A stretch of DNA of 61,071 nucleotides from Neolewinella aurantiaca (GTDB lineage: Bacteria > Bacteroidota > Bacteroidia > Chitinophagales > Saprospiraceae). The stretch is from assembly GCF_008014675.1 (NCBI RefSeq), contig NZ_VOXD01000036.1, positions 1 through 61,071 on the forward strand. Direction: 5' to 3'. The first letter of the stretch is position 1, and the number at the start of each line of letters is the position of its first letter. The position numbers were made by a program, and so were the translations under genes. Shown here one piece after another: positions 1 to 7,485 of this stretch. Under the pieces are notes generated by a model. It was not told the origin of the DNA. It saw nothing but the letters and a program-made list of their open reading frames with translations, and did no database searches.

Positions 1-137
1 TGAGTACCGGTACGCACCAGCCACAGAATGGCGTCAAGTACATCCCGGAGTTGATGTTTTGTCTTGCGGTTGATTGGTAGATAATCTTTAACTTCGTTCC
101 ACTGGCTGTCAGTCAACCGAGTCCACTGCTTGGTCAT
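1..137 (-). CDS. IS5-family transposase, N-terminal fragment
   Basis: Only the first 45 codons are present. The start is ATG at 137, reading MTKQWTRLTDSQWNEVKDYL and then a segment ending ILWLVRTGT. This is the DUF4096-like N-terminal helix bundle of IS5/IS1031-type transposases, in which 'ILWLxRTG' is a conserved block. The DDE catalytic residues would lie beyond the window edge. Activity cannot be judged. Confidence 0.7.
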   Translation of the reverse strand, partial: MTKQWTRLTDSQWNEVKDYLPINRKTKHQLRDVLDAILWLVRTGT

Positions 138-214
138 ATTTGTAGTGTTTAGCGACTTACAAGATACGACTGGCAGCCTTTATATCTAAATTTTCATAAT
201 TTTAGACACGCTCT
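1..214 (-). mobile_element. Terminal part of an IS5-like insertion sequence (cut by window edge)
   Basis: The first 137 bases encode the N-terminus of an IS5-type transposase on the minus strand. Upstream of it, the A/T-rich stretch ends in AGACACGCTCT (204-214). Read on the other strand, this is the AGAGCGTGTCT type of tip seen in IS5-group inverted repeats. The outer boundary near 214 is inferred, because the other end lies outside the window. The element abuts a lipoprotein gene that has lost its start. Confidence 0.6.
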
Positions 215-245
215 AAGTAAACTGACATTCCTATTTATCCTCCCG

Positions 246-827
246 ATGCTATTCATCGGCTGTCCACAAAGTAATCAAGGGGGAATGTTCGGAGACGACG
301 ACGATGATGGCAGCGGCGGTGGGTCGATGAACGAATGCCCCGATGGCTTCGTTCGTATCGCTGACGACTGTGTTTGTGAATCCGATTTCCAATTTGGTGC
401 TGAAGATTGCATAACATCAATAGATAGCGGATTCATGTATTCTCCCCTAGTTGGGTGCCCGGGAGGTATGGCTATTAAGCTAACTAATGATTTTAAACAC
501 AGAGTTGAGCTGTCGGGAGAGTCTTATGAAAGGTTTGGAATGTTTTTTATTCAACCTAGGAGAAATATTAGTGGCAATGAAATTACTCCAATATCTTATC
601 TCAGTAAAAGCCTGGAAGCAGGAAAGGATAGTATTATTTTTGAACTGTCAATAGATAACTACTTTAGTTATGATACTTTAGCTTTTCTTCCCTCTTTCAT
701 CTTTCACGGAGTACGCGAAGATTCTACAAGCCTGAGGGGGACAATGTCTTGGGGAGAGCGTCTTGACTATTGGAAGTTTGGTGAAATCTACGGAAGTTGT
801 GACGCTGTTTTTCAGCTGCCTGAATAA
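246..827 (+). CDS. Lipoprotein of unknown function, 5' end probably removed by the IS
   Basis: This 193-residue frame opens with MLFIGC, which fits the end of a lipobox but leaves only five residues before the Cys, far too few for a signal peptide. The frame stays open upstream through hydrophobic codons (LTFLFILP) straight into the IS end, so the native start was probably lost when the IS inserted. After the Cys comes an acidic/glycine linker (DDDDDGSGGG) and then a Cys-containing module (ECPDGF, CVCESDF, EDC). The rest has no motif I recognise. It is probably an outer-membrane or surface lipoprotein, and it may now be a pseudogene. Confidence 0.5.
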   Translation: MLFIGCPQSNQGGMFGDDDDDGSGGGSMNECPDGFVRIADDCVCESDFQFGAEDCITSIDSGFMYSPLVGCPGGMAIKLTNDFKHRVELSGESYERFGMFFIQPRRNISGNEITPISYLSKSLEAGKDSIIFELSIDNYFSYDTLAFLPSFIFHGVREDSTSLRGTMSWGERLDYWKFGEIYGSCDAVFQLPE

Positions 828-828
828 C

Positions 829-1539
829 TTACCTCTCCGTATTAGCCATCAATACCTCCAACTCATCCTCCCGCAACTCCCGCCATTCGCCTACGGGCAA
901 TTTGTCCAGCCGGACATTCATGATGCGGATGCGCTTGAGTGTCTGCACCTCGAAGCCGAGGTATTCACACATCCGGCGGATCTGGCGGTTGAGGCCCTGG
1001 GTGAGGATGATTCTGAATTTGAATTTGCCTAGTTTTTCGACTTCGCACTTCTTCGTTACTTGGTCAAGGATAGGCAGGCCTCCGGCCATCCGCTTGATGA
1101 ATTCACGGTTGATGGGCTTGTTGACGGTAACGATGTATTCTTTGTCGTGCGCGTTTTCGACGCGGAGGATTTTGTTGACGATGTCGCCGTCGTTGGTGAG
1201 CAGGATCAGTCCGGTAGAAGGCTTGTCGAGCCGGCCGATGGGAAAGATGCGTTCGGGGTAGTTGACGAAGTCGATGATGTTGGTCTTGTCCCGCCGGTCG
1301 GTGGTGCAGGTAATGCCCGGAGGCTTGTGCAGGGCGAGGTAAACGGCTGGGGGCTTAGAGGTGAGGGACTTCCCGTCGACGGTTACGTCGTCGCCGGGTT
1401 CTACGCGGTTGCCCTTGCGGGCAACGGTTCCGTTGAGCATAACCCTGCCGGCATCCAGCATTTTGTCGGCCTCCCTGCGGGAGCACATGCCGGTACCGGC
1501 AATGAATTTGTTGATGGAGGTGGAAGTATCGTTTGGCAT
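829..1539 (-). CDS. rluF: 23S rRNA pseudouridine(2604) synthase RluF
   Basis: This 236-residue RsuA-family pseudouridine synthase isomerises a uridine of 23S rRNA. An N-terminal S4 RNA-binding domain (about residues 8-55, with CSRREADKML) precedes the catalytic domain, whose motif GRLDKPSTGL places the catalytic Asp at about 105. The blocks VTKKCEVEKLG and LNRQIRRMCEYLG-VQTLKRIRIMNV closely follow E. coli RluF, which supports RluF over RluB or RluE. The basic C-terminal tail of the E. coli protein is absent. The gene stands alone, with the IS-truncated lipoprotein converging on it and a repeat composite upstream. Confidence 0.9.
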   Translation of the reverse strand: MPNDTSTSINKFIAGTGMCSRREADKMLDAGRVMLNGTVARKGNRVEPGDDVTVDGKSLTSKPPAVYLALHKPPGITCTTDRRDKTNIIDFVNYPERIFPIGRLDKPSTGLILLTNDGDIVNKILRVENAHDKEYIVTVNKPINREFIKRMAGGLPILDQVTKKCEVEKLGKFKFRIILTQGLNRQIRRMCEYLGFEVQTLKRIRIMNVRLDKLPVGEWRELREDELEVLMANTER

Positions 1540-1683
1540 AAGTAGCGAAATATTCAGGGCGCGGCCGCAGGATGCAGAGAAAGTTAAGGGGCTTGGTCTT
1601 AAAGGAGCAAGACTTCGTTTCCAGGGCGCAAGGTACAGGTTGTCGGGCTGGTCCCGTTTCCTTGAAGCGTTTTCGTGCGAATA

Positions 1684-1732
1684 ACAGTGGTCCGCTACGG
1701 TTTGTAGCTAATGAGATGACTTTACTTCCGTG
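1684..1732 (+). repeat. 49-bp inverted repeat, left arm
   Basis: It begins ACAGTGGTCCGCTACGG and ends TTTACTTCCGTG. The reverse complement of 2974-3022 matches at 44 of 49 positions. Four of the five differences are G here against A there, and the fifth is T against C. Confidence 0.75.
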
Positions 1733-1733
1733 T

Positions 1734-2054
1734 CGGCAGGCAAGGTGAGACGGGCGGGAACGCGGAGTAATCGTTTCCTCCCCAAAGACTTCGCTTCTTC
1801 CCGTTTTGCCCGTTCATTTTTTCTTGATAAAAAACGAACCAAAAAATCAAGGCTGTGCCACCGGCTGGTCGTGGAATCCAGTTCTTGAAGCCTAAAATGG
1901 AAAAACTCGCGGCGGCGTTGGTCAGGTTGCTTCTAAACCCATCGGTTCGTTGAAATCTGGGTAGCTGCGTCCTATGCCTTGAGAACGCTCAGACAGTTTC
2001 CATTTTTAAACGGCTTCAAAAACCGGATTCTACTGCCGGTGCCAAGGCCGAAGC
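1734..2054 (+). repeat. About 320-bp direct repeat, copy A
   Basis: It is nearly identical to 2485-2804 from position 1808 on (single-base differences and one small indel). The first 75 bases are more diverged. It contains the near-palindrome 1812-1839 (GTTCATTTTTTC...AAAAAACGAAC), whose arms surround TTGAT. Palindromes of this T-run/A-run form with GTTC/GAAC ends are a recurring intergenic pattern in Bacteroidota. No reading frame is supported. Confidence 0.75.
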
Positions 2055-2484
2055 CGGAGTGTCGGAGCTCTGTGCTTTGCTTTGAATTGCGGGGCTTAGA
2101 GCATTCAGGAAAATCTTTGGTTCGGCCGCCTTCACCCCCGGGGAATAGCAGGGATAAGCGACCTCTGGTCGCGTAATTGGTACGTATGGATTTAATCGGA
2201 GTGAAACTCCTCCACCGACACTTTCGACTATAATCATTGCGAAGCGACTTTGGCCTTGGCTCCGGCCACTGATTCGGTTGCTGATGGCCGTTAAAAAAAG
2301 CAAACTGTATGAGCCAAAACCGAGTCGCTGCATTTCCGAAGGGCTTCGACTCCCGACGGTTCCAGACTTTGAAGGATCAGTTTGAGGCGAGTTTTTGCTT
2401 TTTAGGCCAGCAGTAACCGGATTAGTGATCAGCCGGAGGCACAGCCCGAGGGGTTTGCTTCTTTGCCCCGTCAAAGAAGGCCGC

Positions 2485-2804
2485 CGGCAGGCAAGGTGAG
2501 ACGGGCGGTGACGCTAGCCTGCCACCGGTGCCCAAGGATTGTGCTTCTTCCCGTTTTGCCCGTTCATTTTTTTTTGATAAAAAACGAACCAAAAAATCAA
2601 GGCTGTGCCACCGGCTGATCGTGGAATCCAGTTCTTGAAGCCTAAAATGGAAAAACTCGCGGCGGCGTTGGTCAGGTTGCTTCTAAACCCATCGGTTCGT
2701 TGAAATCTGGGTTGCTGCGTCCTGGGCCTTGAGAACGCTCAGACAGTTTCCATTTTTAAACGGCTTCAAAAACCGGATTCCACTGCCGGTGCCAAGGCCG
2801 AAGC
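2485..2804 (+). repeat. About 320-bp direct repeat, copy B
   Basis: Second copy of the 1734-2054 repeat, offset by about 750 bases. It carries the same GTTC...GAAC near-palindrome at 2562-2589 and ends with the same block GCCAAGGCCGAAGC. Between the copies, 2425-2445 (CAGCCGGAGGCACAGCC) is a partial inverted copy of the block around 1855, so the interior is itself rearranged. Confidence 0.75.
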
Positions 2805-2973
2805 AAGAGGGACTGAACTCTGCGTTCCGCACTCTACACTTTGATTACTGAGCGAATATTTAGAATCCCGATCCGGTTTGGCTCTCCTGAAAACTGAAGT
2901 TTGGCATTGAAGGCCGCCGGCCGGCATGTTAGACGAGATATGACGCTGTTGTCACCCTGCAAGATTTGCTAAG

Positions 2974-3022
2974 CACGGAAGTAAAGTCATCTCATTGGCT
3001 ATAAACTGTAGTGGACCATTGT
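2974..3022 (-). repeat. 49-bp inverted repeat, right arm
   Basis: Partner of 1684-1732. Only 18 bases separate this arm from the outer repeat at 3041, whereas about 107 bases separate the arms on the left side. The two ends are therefore not symmetrical. Confidence 0.75.
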
Positions 3023-3217
3023 TCTTCAAACGGCAAGCACTGCATCCTGCGGCCGCGCCCTGAATTATTCAATCTTAACGTTTACTCCGCAATTATTAGT
3101 TTTTCCTGCCGTTGTTAAGTCAGTCTCACGAAAAGACATACAGAGGCCCCGGCGCTTCTGAACACCTTACCGGAATCACCGATTCCGAAACCGATATAGA
3201 GTAGTTTGAATCTTTGT

Positions 3218-3252
3218 GCGGCAAACGGAATGAGTTTCGTTTGCCGCTTTTG
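3218..3252 (+). terminator. Perfect 10-bp hairpin with T tail
   Basis: GCGGCAAACG (3218-3227) pairs with CGTTTGCCGC (3238-3247), followed by TTTT. This has the form of an intrinsic terminator, but no gene lies directly upstream on this strand. It ends 24 bases before the DUF937 start, so it could stop read-through from the repeat composite or act as a leader structure. Confidence 0.6.
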
Positions 3253-3275
3253 TATTACGCCCGTATCTTACGGGC

Positions 3276-4187
3276 ATGGATTTTTCACAACTACTACAGC
3301 AGCAGCTCAAAGAGCAGCTCAGCGGCGGCCTGATGGACGCGCTAACACAGCAAACCGGTACCGACCGGACTACAACGACAAAAGCTACCAGCGCCATCAT
3401 TAGCACAATGATGGGAGCGCTGGCACGTAACGCCTCTACGCCACAGGGCGCTAATTCCTTATCCAACGCTCTTGACCGGGACCACGACGGAAGCATTCTG
3501 GACGTGATCGGTGGCCTGATGAAAGGCGGTCAGGAAGCACCGGGGCAAGGCCTGCCGACTGGCGGCGGCCTGATGGACCTGGTAACCGGTATGGCCGGCG
3601 GCGGAGGCGGAAACGCAGCTGGTGGCCTGCTTGGTAGCCTGCTGGGAGGTGTACTCGGCGGAGGGCAACAACAGCAACCACAAAGCAGTGGAGGCATTGG
3701 CGACTTGCTTGGCGGCCTGATGAGCGCGACCCAGGGTAGCGATGGTGGTGGTATCGGTGACCTCCTCGGTGGATTGCTGGGAGGAACCCAAACACCCGGC
3801 CACGACAAAATCCCTCCACAATTCCGCAAAACGGTAAACGGTGGCGGTATTCTGGACCACGTCCTCGGAGCACAAAAGACCGAAGCTGCAGAACAGATCA
3901 GCCAAACCAGTGGGCTCAGTATGAGCAAAGTATTGCCGCTTATGGCAACCCTGGCACCCATCCTGATGGGAATGCTCGGCAAAACCAAACGGCAAACCGG
4001 CACCGATGCCAGCGGCCTCGGCGGAGCCCTCATCGACATGGTGACCAAAAGCCAGAGCAACCCGCGCCAGAATGCTCCGGACCTCGGCCTGGCCGGAACC
4101 CTGCTTGACAGCAACGGCGACGGACAAATAATGGACGACCTTCTCGGGATGGGCGCTAAAATGCTGGGCGGTTACTTCTCGAAGTAG
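3276..4187 (+). CDS. DUF937 family protein
   Basis: This 303-residue protein is rich in Gly, Leu and Met. The N-terminal part (MDFSQLLQQQLKEQL... then IISTMMGALARNASTP, LDRDHDGSILDVIGG) and the C-terminal part (ISQTSGLSMSKVLPLMATLAPILMG) match the DUF937 pattern. The middle (residues about 105-180) is a low-complexity Gly-rich insert with repeated IGDLLGGL blocks. The end (LLDSNGDGQIMDDLLGMG) resembles a calcium-loop-like DxNGDGxxxD. There is no signal peptide. Its function is unknown. Reading frames on the opposite strand here come from the GC-rich repeats. Confidence 0.8.
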   Translation: MDFSQLLQQQLKEQLSGGLMDALTQQTGTDRTTTTKATSAIISTMMGALARNASTPQGANSLSNALDRDHDGSILDVIGGLMKGGQEAPGQGLPTGGGLMDLVTGMAGGGGGNAAGGLLGSLLGGVLGGGQQQQPQSSGGIGDLLGGLMSATQGSDGGGIGDLLGGLLGGTQTPGHDKIPPQFRKTVNGGGILDHVLGAQKTEAAEQISQTSGLSMSKVLPLMATLAPILMGMLGKTKRQTGTDASGLGGALIDMVTKSQSNPRQNAPDLGLAGTLLDSNGDGQIMDDLLGMGAKMLGGYFSK

Positions 4188-4219
4188 GAACCAGTACTAT
4201 TCTTAAAATATCACTCGCT

Positions 4220-4260
4220 GACCCTGCGGTACCATTGGTGCTGCGGGGTCTTTCGTTTTG
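4220..4260 (+). terminator. Intrinsic terminator after the DUF937 gene
   Basis: GACCCTGC (from 4220) pairs, with one G-T wobble, with GCGGGGTC ending at 4250. TTTCGTTTTG follows. Confidence 0.6.
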
Positions 4261-4296
4261 TGCTCTGCGGAGGGGAGGAAGTTGCTCCGGTCGGCC

Positions 4297-4314
4297 TGCA
4301 CCTGCGTCTGCGCC
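4297..4314 (-). repeat. Dispersed GCGC-n-CGCAGGTGCA repeat copy
   Basis: The reverse complement reads GGCGCAGACGCAGGTGCA, and its tail continues GGCCGACCGGAGCAAC. It lies between the DUF937 terminator and the holA promoter. Confidence 0.7.
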
Positions 4315-4375
4315 TTCCGGGCGGCACTTTTATATTTATAGGCTGATCTCGGGGTAAAGCACCGCTTGTCTGGCT

Positions 4376-4383
4376 TACCTTTG
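4376..4383 (+). promoter_or_regulatory. Bacteroidota -7 box of holA, nearly leaderless
   Basis: TACCTTTG matches the TAnnTTTG -7 element exactly and sits only four bases before the ATG at 4388. Transcription would start at or next to the start codon. I see no clear -33 TTG at the usual spacing. Confidence 0.5.
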
Positions 4384-4387
4384 CCGT

Positions 4388-5419
4388 ATGGATTTTGCAC
4401 CCCTCCTGAAAGCCATCAAAGGCAAAGATTTTGCTCCGTTGTACCTGCTGCACGGAGATGAGCCCTGGTTTATCGACCAGCTGGAGGCTGCCATCGAAGC
4501 CAACGCACTGCAGGAACACGAGCGATCCTTCAACCAAACCATCCTCTACGGCAAAGACACCGAGTACCTGCAGGTCATCGACGCTGCGCGTCGTTTCCCG
4601 ATGATGGCCGAGCGGCAGTTGGTGATCCTCCGCGAAGCACAGGATATGCGGAGCCTCAAAGAACTGGCTGCGTACGCCGAAAAACCTTCGCCAACCACCG
4701 TGCTCGTGATTTGCCACAAGCACAAAAAACTGAACGGAAACACCGCCCTGGCCAAGAAGCTGAAGAAGAACGGCGTAGTTTTTGAAGCGAAAGCTCTCTA
4801 CGAGAATAAAGTTCCTGGCTGGATCAGTACCTACCTGAAAGGCAAGAAGTACAGCATCGAACCGGAAGCCTCGAACCTGCTGGGTGAGTTCCTGGGCACA
4901 AGCCTGGGGAAAATCAGTAACGAACTGGATAAACTGATTATTAACCTGAAGCCAGGAACTACCATCACGGCTAAGATCGTAGAAGACCAGGTTGGCGTTA
5001 GCAAAGATTATAATGTCTTCGAGTTGCAAAAAGCCATCGGCCACCGCGATGTAGTGAAGGCCACCCGGATCGTCAACTATTTCAAGGCTAACCCTAAGGC
5101 CGGGCCCCTGCCGATGGTGATGGGGAGTTTGTACAACTATTTTAGCAAGGTGTTTTGCCTCAAGGAACTGCACCGCAAGCGGGCGAGTAAGCAGGAAATC
5201 ATGAAGGCCCTCAGTCTTCGGTTCGATTTTTTTCTGCAGGACTACGAGAAGAGCGCGCGCAATTACTCAGCGCACGGCATTACCCGAGTGTTCTCGCTTT
5301 TACGTGAATACGACCTCAAGAGTAAGGGGGTAGAGAGTAATCTGGCCGGCAAGCAAGAGAACGAGCTACTGAAAGAATTGGTCTGGAAGATGATGAACGT
5401 AGAGCAATTGCCCGCCTAG
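4388..5419 (+). CDS. holA: DNA polymerase III subunit delta
   Basis: This 343-residue clamp-loader subunit opens the sliding clamp during replication. The pattern is that of the HolA family: an N-terminal AAA+-like domain starting FAPLYLLHGDEPWFIDQLEA, then RRFPMMAERQLVILREAQ and a central VICHKHKKLNGNTALAKKL. A middle segment (LGTSLGKISNELDKLII, then VGVSKDYNVFELQKAIGHRD) and a C-terminal helical collar domain follow. Like other delta subunits, it lacks a usable Walker A. The ATG is supported by the TACCTTTG box just upstream. The gene is monocistronic. Confidence 0.9.
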   Translation: MDFAPLLKAIKGKDFAPLYLLHGDEPWFIDQLEAAIEANALQEHERSFNQTILYGKDTEYLQVIDAARRFPMMAERQLVILREAQDMRSLKELAAYAEKPSPTTVLVICHKHKKLNGNTALAKKLKKNGVVFEAKALYENKVPGWISTYLKGKKYSIEPEASNLLGEFLGTSLGKISNELDKLIINLKPGTTITAKIVEDQVGVSKDYNVFELQKAIGHRDVVKATRIVNYFKANPKAGPLPMVMGSLYNYFSKVFCLKELHRKRASKQEIMKALSLRFDFFLQDYEKSARNYSAHGITRVFSLLREYDLKSKGVESNLAGKQENELLKELVWKMMNVEQLPA

Positions 5420-5489
5420 AAATACACCCGGCTTGTCCGACCTGGCCTTAAAGCGGCTCTTAGCCGTCGGTTTTCATCGTCTATACTGG

Positions 5490-5521
5490 TTGTCTTAACA
5501 ACTGTATCCTTGCTATCTTGC
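5490..5521 (+). promoter_or_regulatory. Candidate fabH promoter
   Basis: TTG at 5490-5492, a 21-base spacer and TATCTTGC at 5514-5521 resemble the Bacteroidota -33 TTG and -7 TAnnTTTG pair, with the -7 box imperfect. The leader to the ATG at 5549 would be short. Confidence 0.35.
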
Positions 5522-5548
5522 GGCCCCTAACTGAACCACCACCAATTT

Positions 5549-6565
5549 ATGTCTAAAATTCGCGCTGCCATTACTGGCGTCCACGGTTACGTACCAGACT
5601 ATGTACTGACGAACGAAGAGCTCGCCACCATCGTGGACACTAACGATGAATGGATAACCTCGCGTACGGGAATCAAAACCCGGCACATCCTGAAAGGAGA
5701 AAATCAGGGTACATCGGTCATGGTTGTTGAGGCTCTTAAAGGCCTGCTGAAGAAAACAGACACCAACCCGGAAGATATCGATCTCGTAATCTGTGCCACC
5801 GTAACCGGTGACGCAATCTTCCCCGATACCGCCAATATTGCGACCTACAAAACAGGTATGGTCAATGCCTTCGGCTTTGACCTTAACGCTGCCTGTAGCG
5901 GATTCCTCTATGCGCTGACGGTAGGCGCCAAGATGATCGAAGGCGGAATGCACAAGAAAGTTATTGTAGTGGGAGCCGACAAGATGAGCTCCATTATCGA
6001 CTATACGGATCGGACAACCTGCGTAATTTTCGGAGACGGCGGCGGAGCTGTACTGCTGGAGCCTACCACCGAGGACGTTGGCGTTATCGATTACCAACAC
6101 CACGGAGACGGAAGCGGCGAAAAACACCTTTACCTCATCGCCGGTGGGTCGCGGAAACCCGCGACCGTCGATTCGGTCATGTCACGCGAGCACTTCGTTA
6201 CGCAAAACGGCCGCCCCGTCTTCAAGGCTGCCGTTTCGGGAATGAGCGACGTCGTGAAAAAAATCATGGCCCGCAACAACCTCGATGCCGAAAACCTCGA
6301 TTGGCTCGTACCCCATCAGGCCAATATCCGCATCATCCAAACGGTCAGCAGAATGGCGGAATTTCCGATGGAGAAGGTGATGCAAAACATCCAGCGGTAT
6401 GGTAACACCACCGCCGGAACACTGCCCCTGTGCCTGCACGACTACGAACCCCAACTCAAGAAGGGGGATACGCTTGTACTCACCGCCTTCGGCGGTGGCT
6501 TCACCTGGGGAGCGCTCTACCTGAAGTGGGCCTACGACGGCGACAAGGTTAAGCGCCTCGACTAA
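5549..6565 (+). CDS. fabH: Beta-ketoacyl-ACP synthase III
   Basis: This 338-residue thiolase-fold enzyme condenses an acyl-CoA primer with malonyl-ACP to start fatty acid synthesis. The triad is complete: Cys116 in AACSGF, His256 in VPHQAN and Asn286 in YGNTTAGT. The N-terminus (ITGVHGYVPDYVLTNEELA, then DEWITSRTGI) and the C-terminal LTAFGGGFTWGALYLKW are typical. The P-loop gene starts ten bases after its stop and may be co-transcribed. No other fab gene is nearby. A stand-alone FabH in Bacteroidota could also serve branched-chain primers. Confidence 0.92.
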   Translation: MSKIRAAITGVHGYVPDYVLTNEELATIVDTNDEWITSRTGIKTRHILKGENQGTSVMVVEALKGLLKKTDTNPEDIDLVICATVTGDAIFPDTANIATYKTGMVNAFGFDLNAACSGFLYALTVGAKMIEGGMHKKVIVVGADKMSSIIDYTDRTTCVIFGDGGGAVLLEPTTEDVGVIDYQHHGDGSGEKHLYLIAGGSRKPATVDSVMSREHFVTQNGRPVFKAAVSGMSDVVKKIMARNNLDAENLDWLVPHQANIRIIQTVSRMAEFPMEKVMQNIQRYGNTTAGTLPLCLHDYEPQLKKGDTLVLTAFGGGFTWGALYLKWAYDGDKVKRLD

Positions 6566-6574
6566 GACCTTACG

Positions 6575-7090
6575 ATGGAACGTGTGTTAATCCTCGGTTG
6601 CTCCGGCTCCGGAAAATCAACCCTGGCCCGGCAGCTGGGGGAGCGCACCGGCCTGCCCGTTATCCATCTGGATCACGAGTACTTCGGCCCGGACTGGAAG
6701 GAGCCCAGGCGTGAAGACTGGGGTGATACGGTAACTAAACTGGCTGCCCGCGACCGCTGGCTGATGGACGGCAACTACTCCGGCACCTTCCCGCTGCGCA
6801 TGCCGCGAGCCGATACTATTATCTTTCTCGATCAACCTACGTGGCGTTGCCTTTGGCGGGTGATTATGCGAACCCTCCGGCATTACGGGAAGGTCCGCCC
6901 GGGCTCGGCGCCGGGCTGCCGGGAGCGGTTTGATCGTCACTTTTTGCACTACGTAGCTACCTACAACCTGACCCGAAGACCGAAGATTTCCGCTGCTCTT
7001 GCGGATCAGCGAAAACTGGGTAAAGCCGTTTTTCACCTGCGAAGCCGCAACGGGCTCAAGGCATTGTTAGAAGCCGGAGCTCTGGTTTAA
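6575..7090 (+). CDS. P-loop NTPase, adenylate kinase/FlaR-like
   Basis: This 171-residue cytosolic protein has a Walker A GCSGSGKST at residues 8-16, then LARQLGERTGLPVIHLDHEYF, the block WLMDGNYSGTFPLRMPRADTI and a helix with RCLWRVIMRTL. This order matches small nucleotide-kinase-like proteins often labelled 'topology modulation protein' or FlaR. The substrate is unknown. It lies ten bases after fabH, and its end overlaps the convergent Cys-rich gene by four bases. Confidence 0.75.
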   Translation: MERVLILGCSGSGKSTLARQLGERTGLPVIHLDHEYFGPDWKEPRREDWGDTVTKLAARDRWLMDGNYSGTFPLRMPRADTIIFLDQPTWRCLWRVIMRTLRHYGKVRPGSAPGCRERFDRHFLHYVATYNLTRRPKISAALADQRKLGKAVFHLRSRNGLKALLEAGALV

Positions 7091-7419
7091 GCGGCGGCTA
7101 CCTGACGACAGGCTTCGGCGCAGCGGCGGCAGCTTTCGGCGCAGGCTTTACAATGATCGTGGTCGTGGGCGCCGCATTGTTCGGCACAATAGTCGCATAT
7201 TTCAGCGCAAAGGCGGCAGTATTCGGGAGCCCATTTGCTTTCTGAGGCGAGCATTTTGATGCACGCGAGGCAGCTTTCCACACACTGTACACAGCAGTAC
7301 GGGCAGTCGTTCATGCTGTCTTTTCCTGCCATTTTGGTAATGCACACCTGGCAGTCAACCAGGCACTTCTGACACGCCTCGATGCATTCCTGATAGTTGG
7401 GTTTGATTAAAGTACTCAT
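7087..7419 (-). CDS. Four-helix-bundle copper-binding protein (Csp-like)
   Basis: This 110-residue protein contains 21 cysteines in CxxC and CxxxC spacing along predicted helices (ECIEACQKCLVDC, CPYCCVQCVESCLAC, YCRLCAEICDYC, CKACAESCRRCAEAC). That is the pattern of Csp/DUF326 copper-storage proteins, where inward-facing thiolates bind many Cu(I). No signal peptide is visible, so a cytosolic Csp3-like role in copper buffering is likely. It diverges from the serine hydrolase gene. Confidence 0.85.
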   Translation of the reverse strand: MSTLIKPNYQECIEACQKCLVDCQVCITKMAGKDSMNDCPYCCVQCVESCLACIKMLASESKWAPEYCRLCAEICDYCAEQCGAHDHDHCKACAESCRRCAEACRQVAAA

Positions 7420-7485
7420 GCTTAAGGTTTTATTGCTGGAACGGGAAGAGTGGGCCGGATTGTTCGCATTGCTTACCTTGCGGCC

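Larger units (their letters stand above)
1557..3060. repeat. Non-coding composite element with nested inverted and direct repeats
   Basis: The outermost pair is GGGCGCGGCCGCAGGATGCA (1557-1576) and its exact complement at 3041-3060. Flanking matches extend it outward, with ATTCA just before the left copy and TGAAT just after the right one. Inside lies a 49-bp inverted pair, 1684-1732 and 2974-3022 (from ACAGTGGTCCGC to ACTTCCGTG), with 5 mismatches, all transitions. Inside that are two direct copies of about 320 bp. No convincing reading frame occupies the 1.5 kb. The tip ACAATGGTCCGCTACG recurs at 60948. Either a MITE-like mobile unit or a recombined cluster of repeats would fit. Confidence 0.65.

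Noticed and set aside
1060..1545. Plus-strand frame opposite rluF
   Set aside because: Shadow of rluF, which has full family support on the minus strand.
2016..2474. Minus-strand frame of 152 codons in the repeat composite
   Set aside because: It crosses the boundary between direct-repeat copy A and the rearranged middle, has no family support, and its sequence is that of repeated non-coding DNA.
3459..4127. Long reading frames on the minus strand opposite the DUF937 gene
   Set aside because: They mirror the GC-rich Gly/Leu repeats of the real gene; their composition (His, Pro, Arg runs) is not protein-like.
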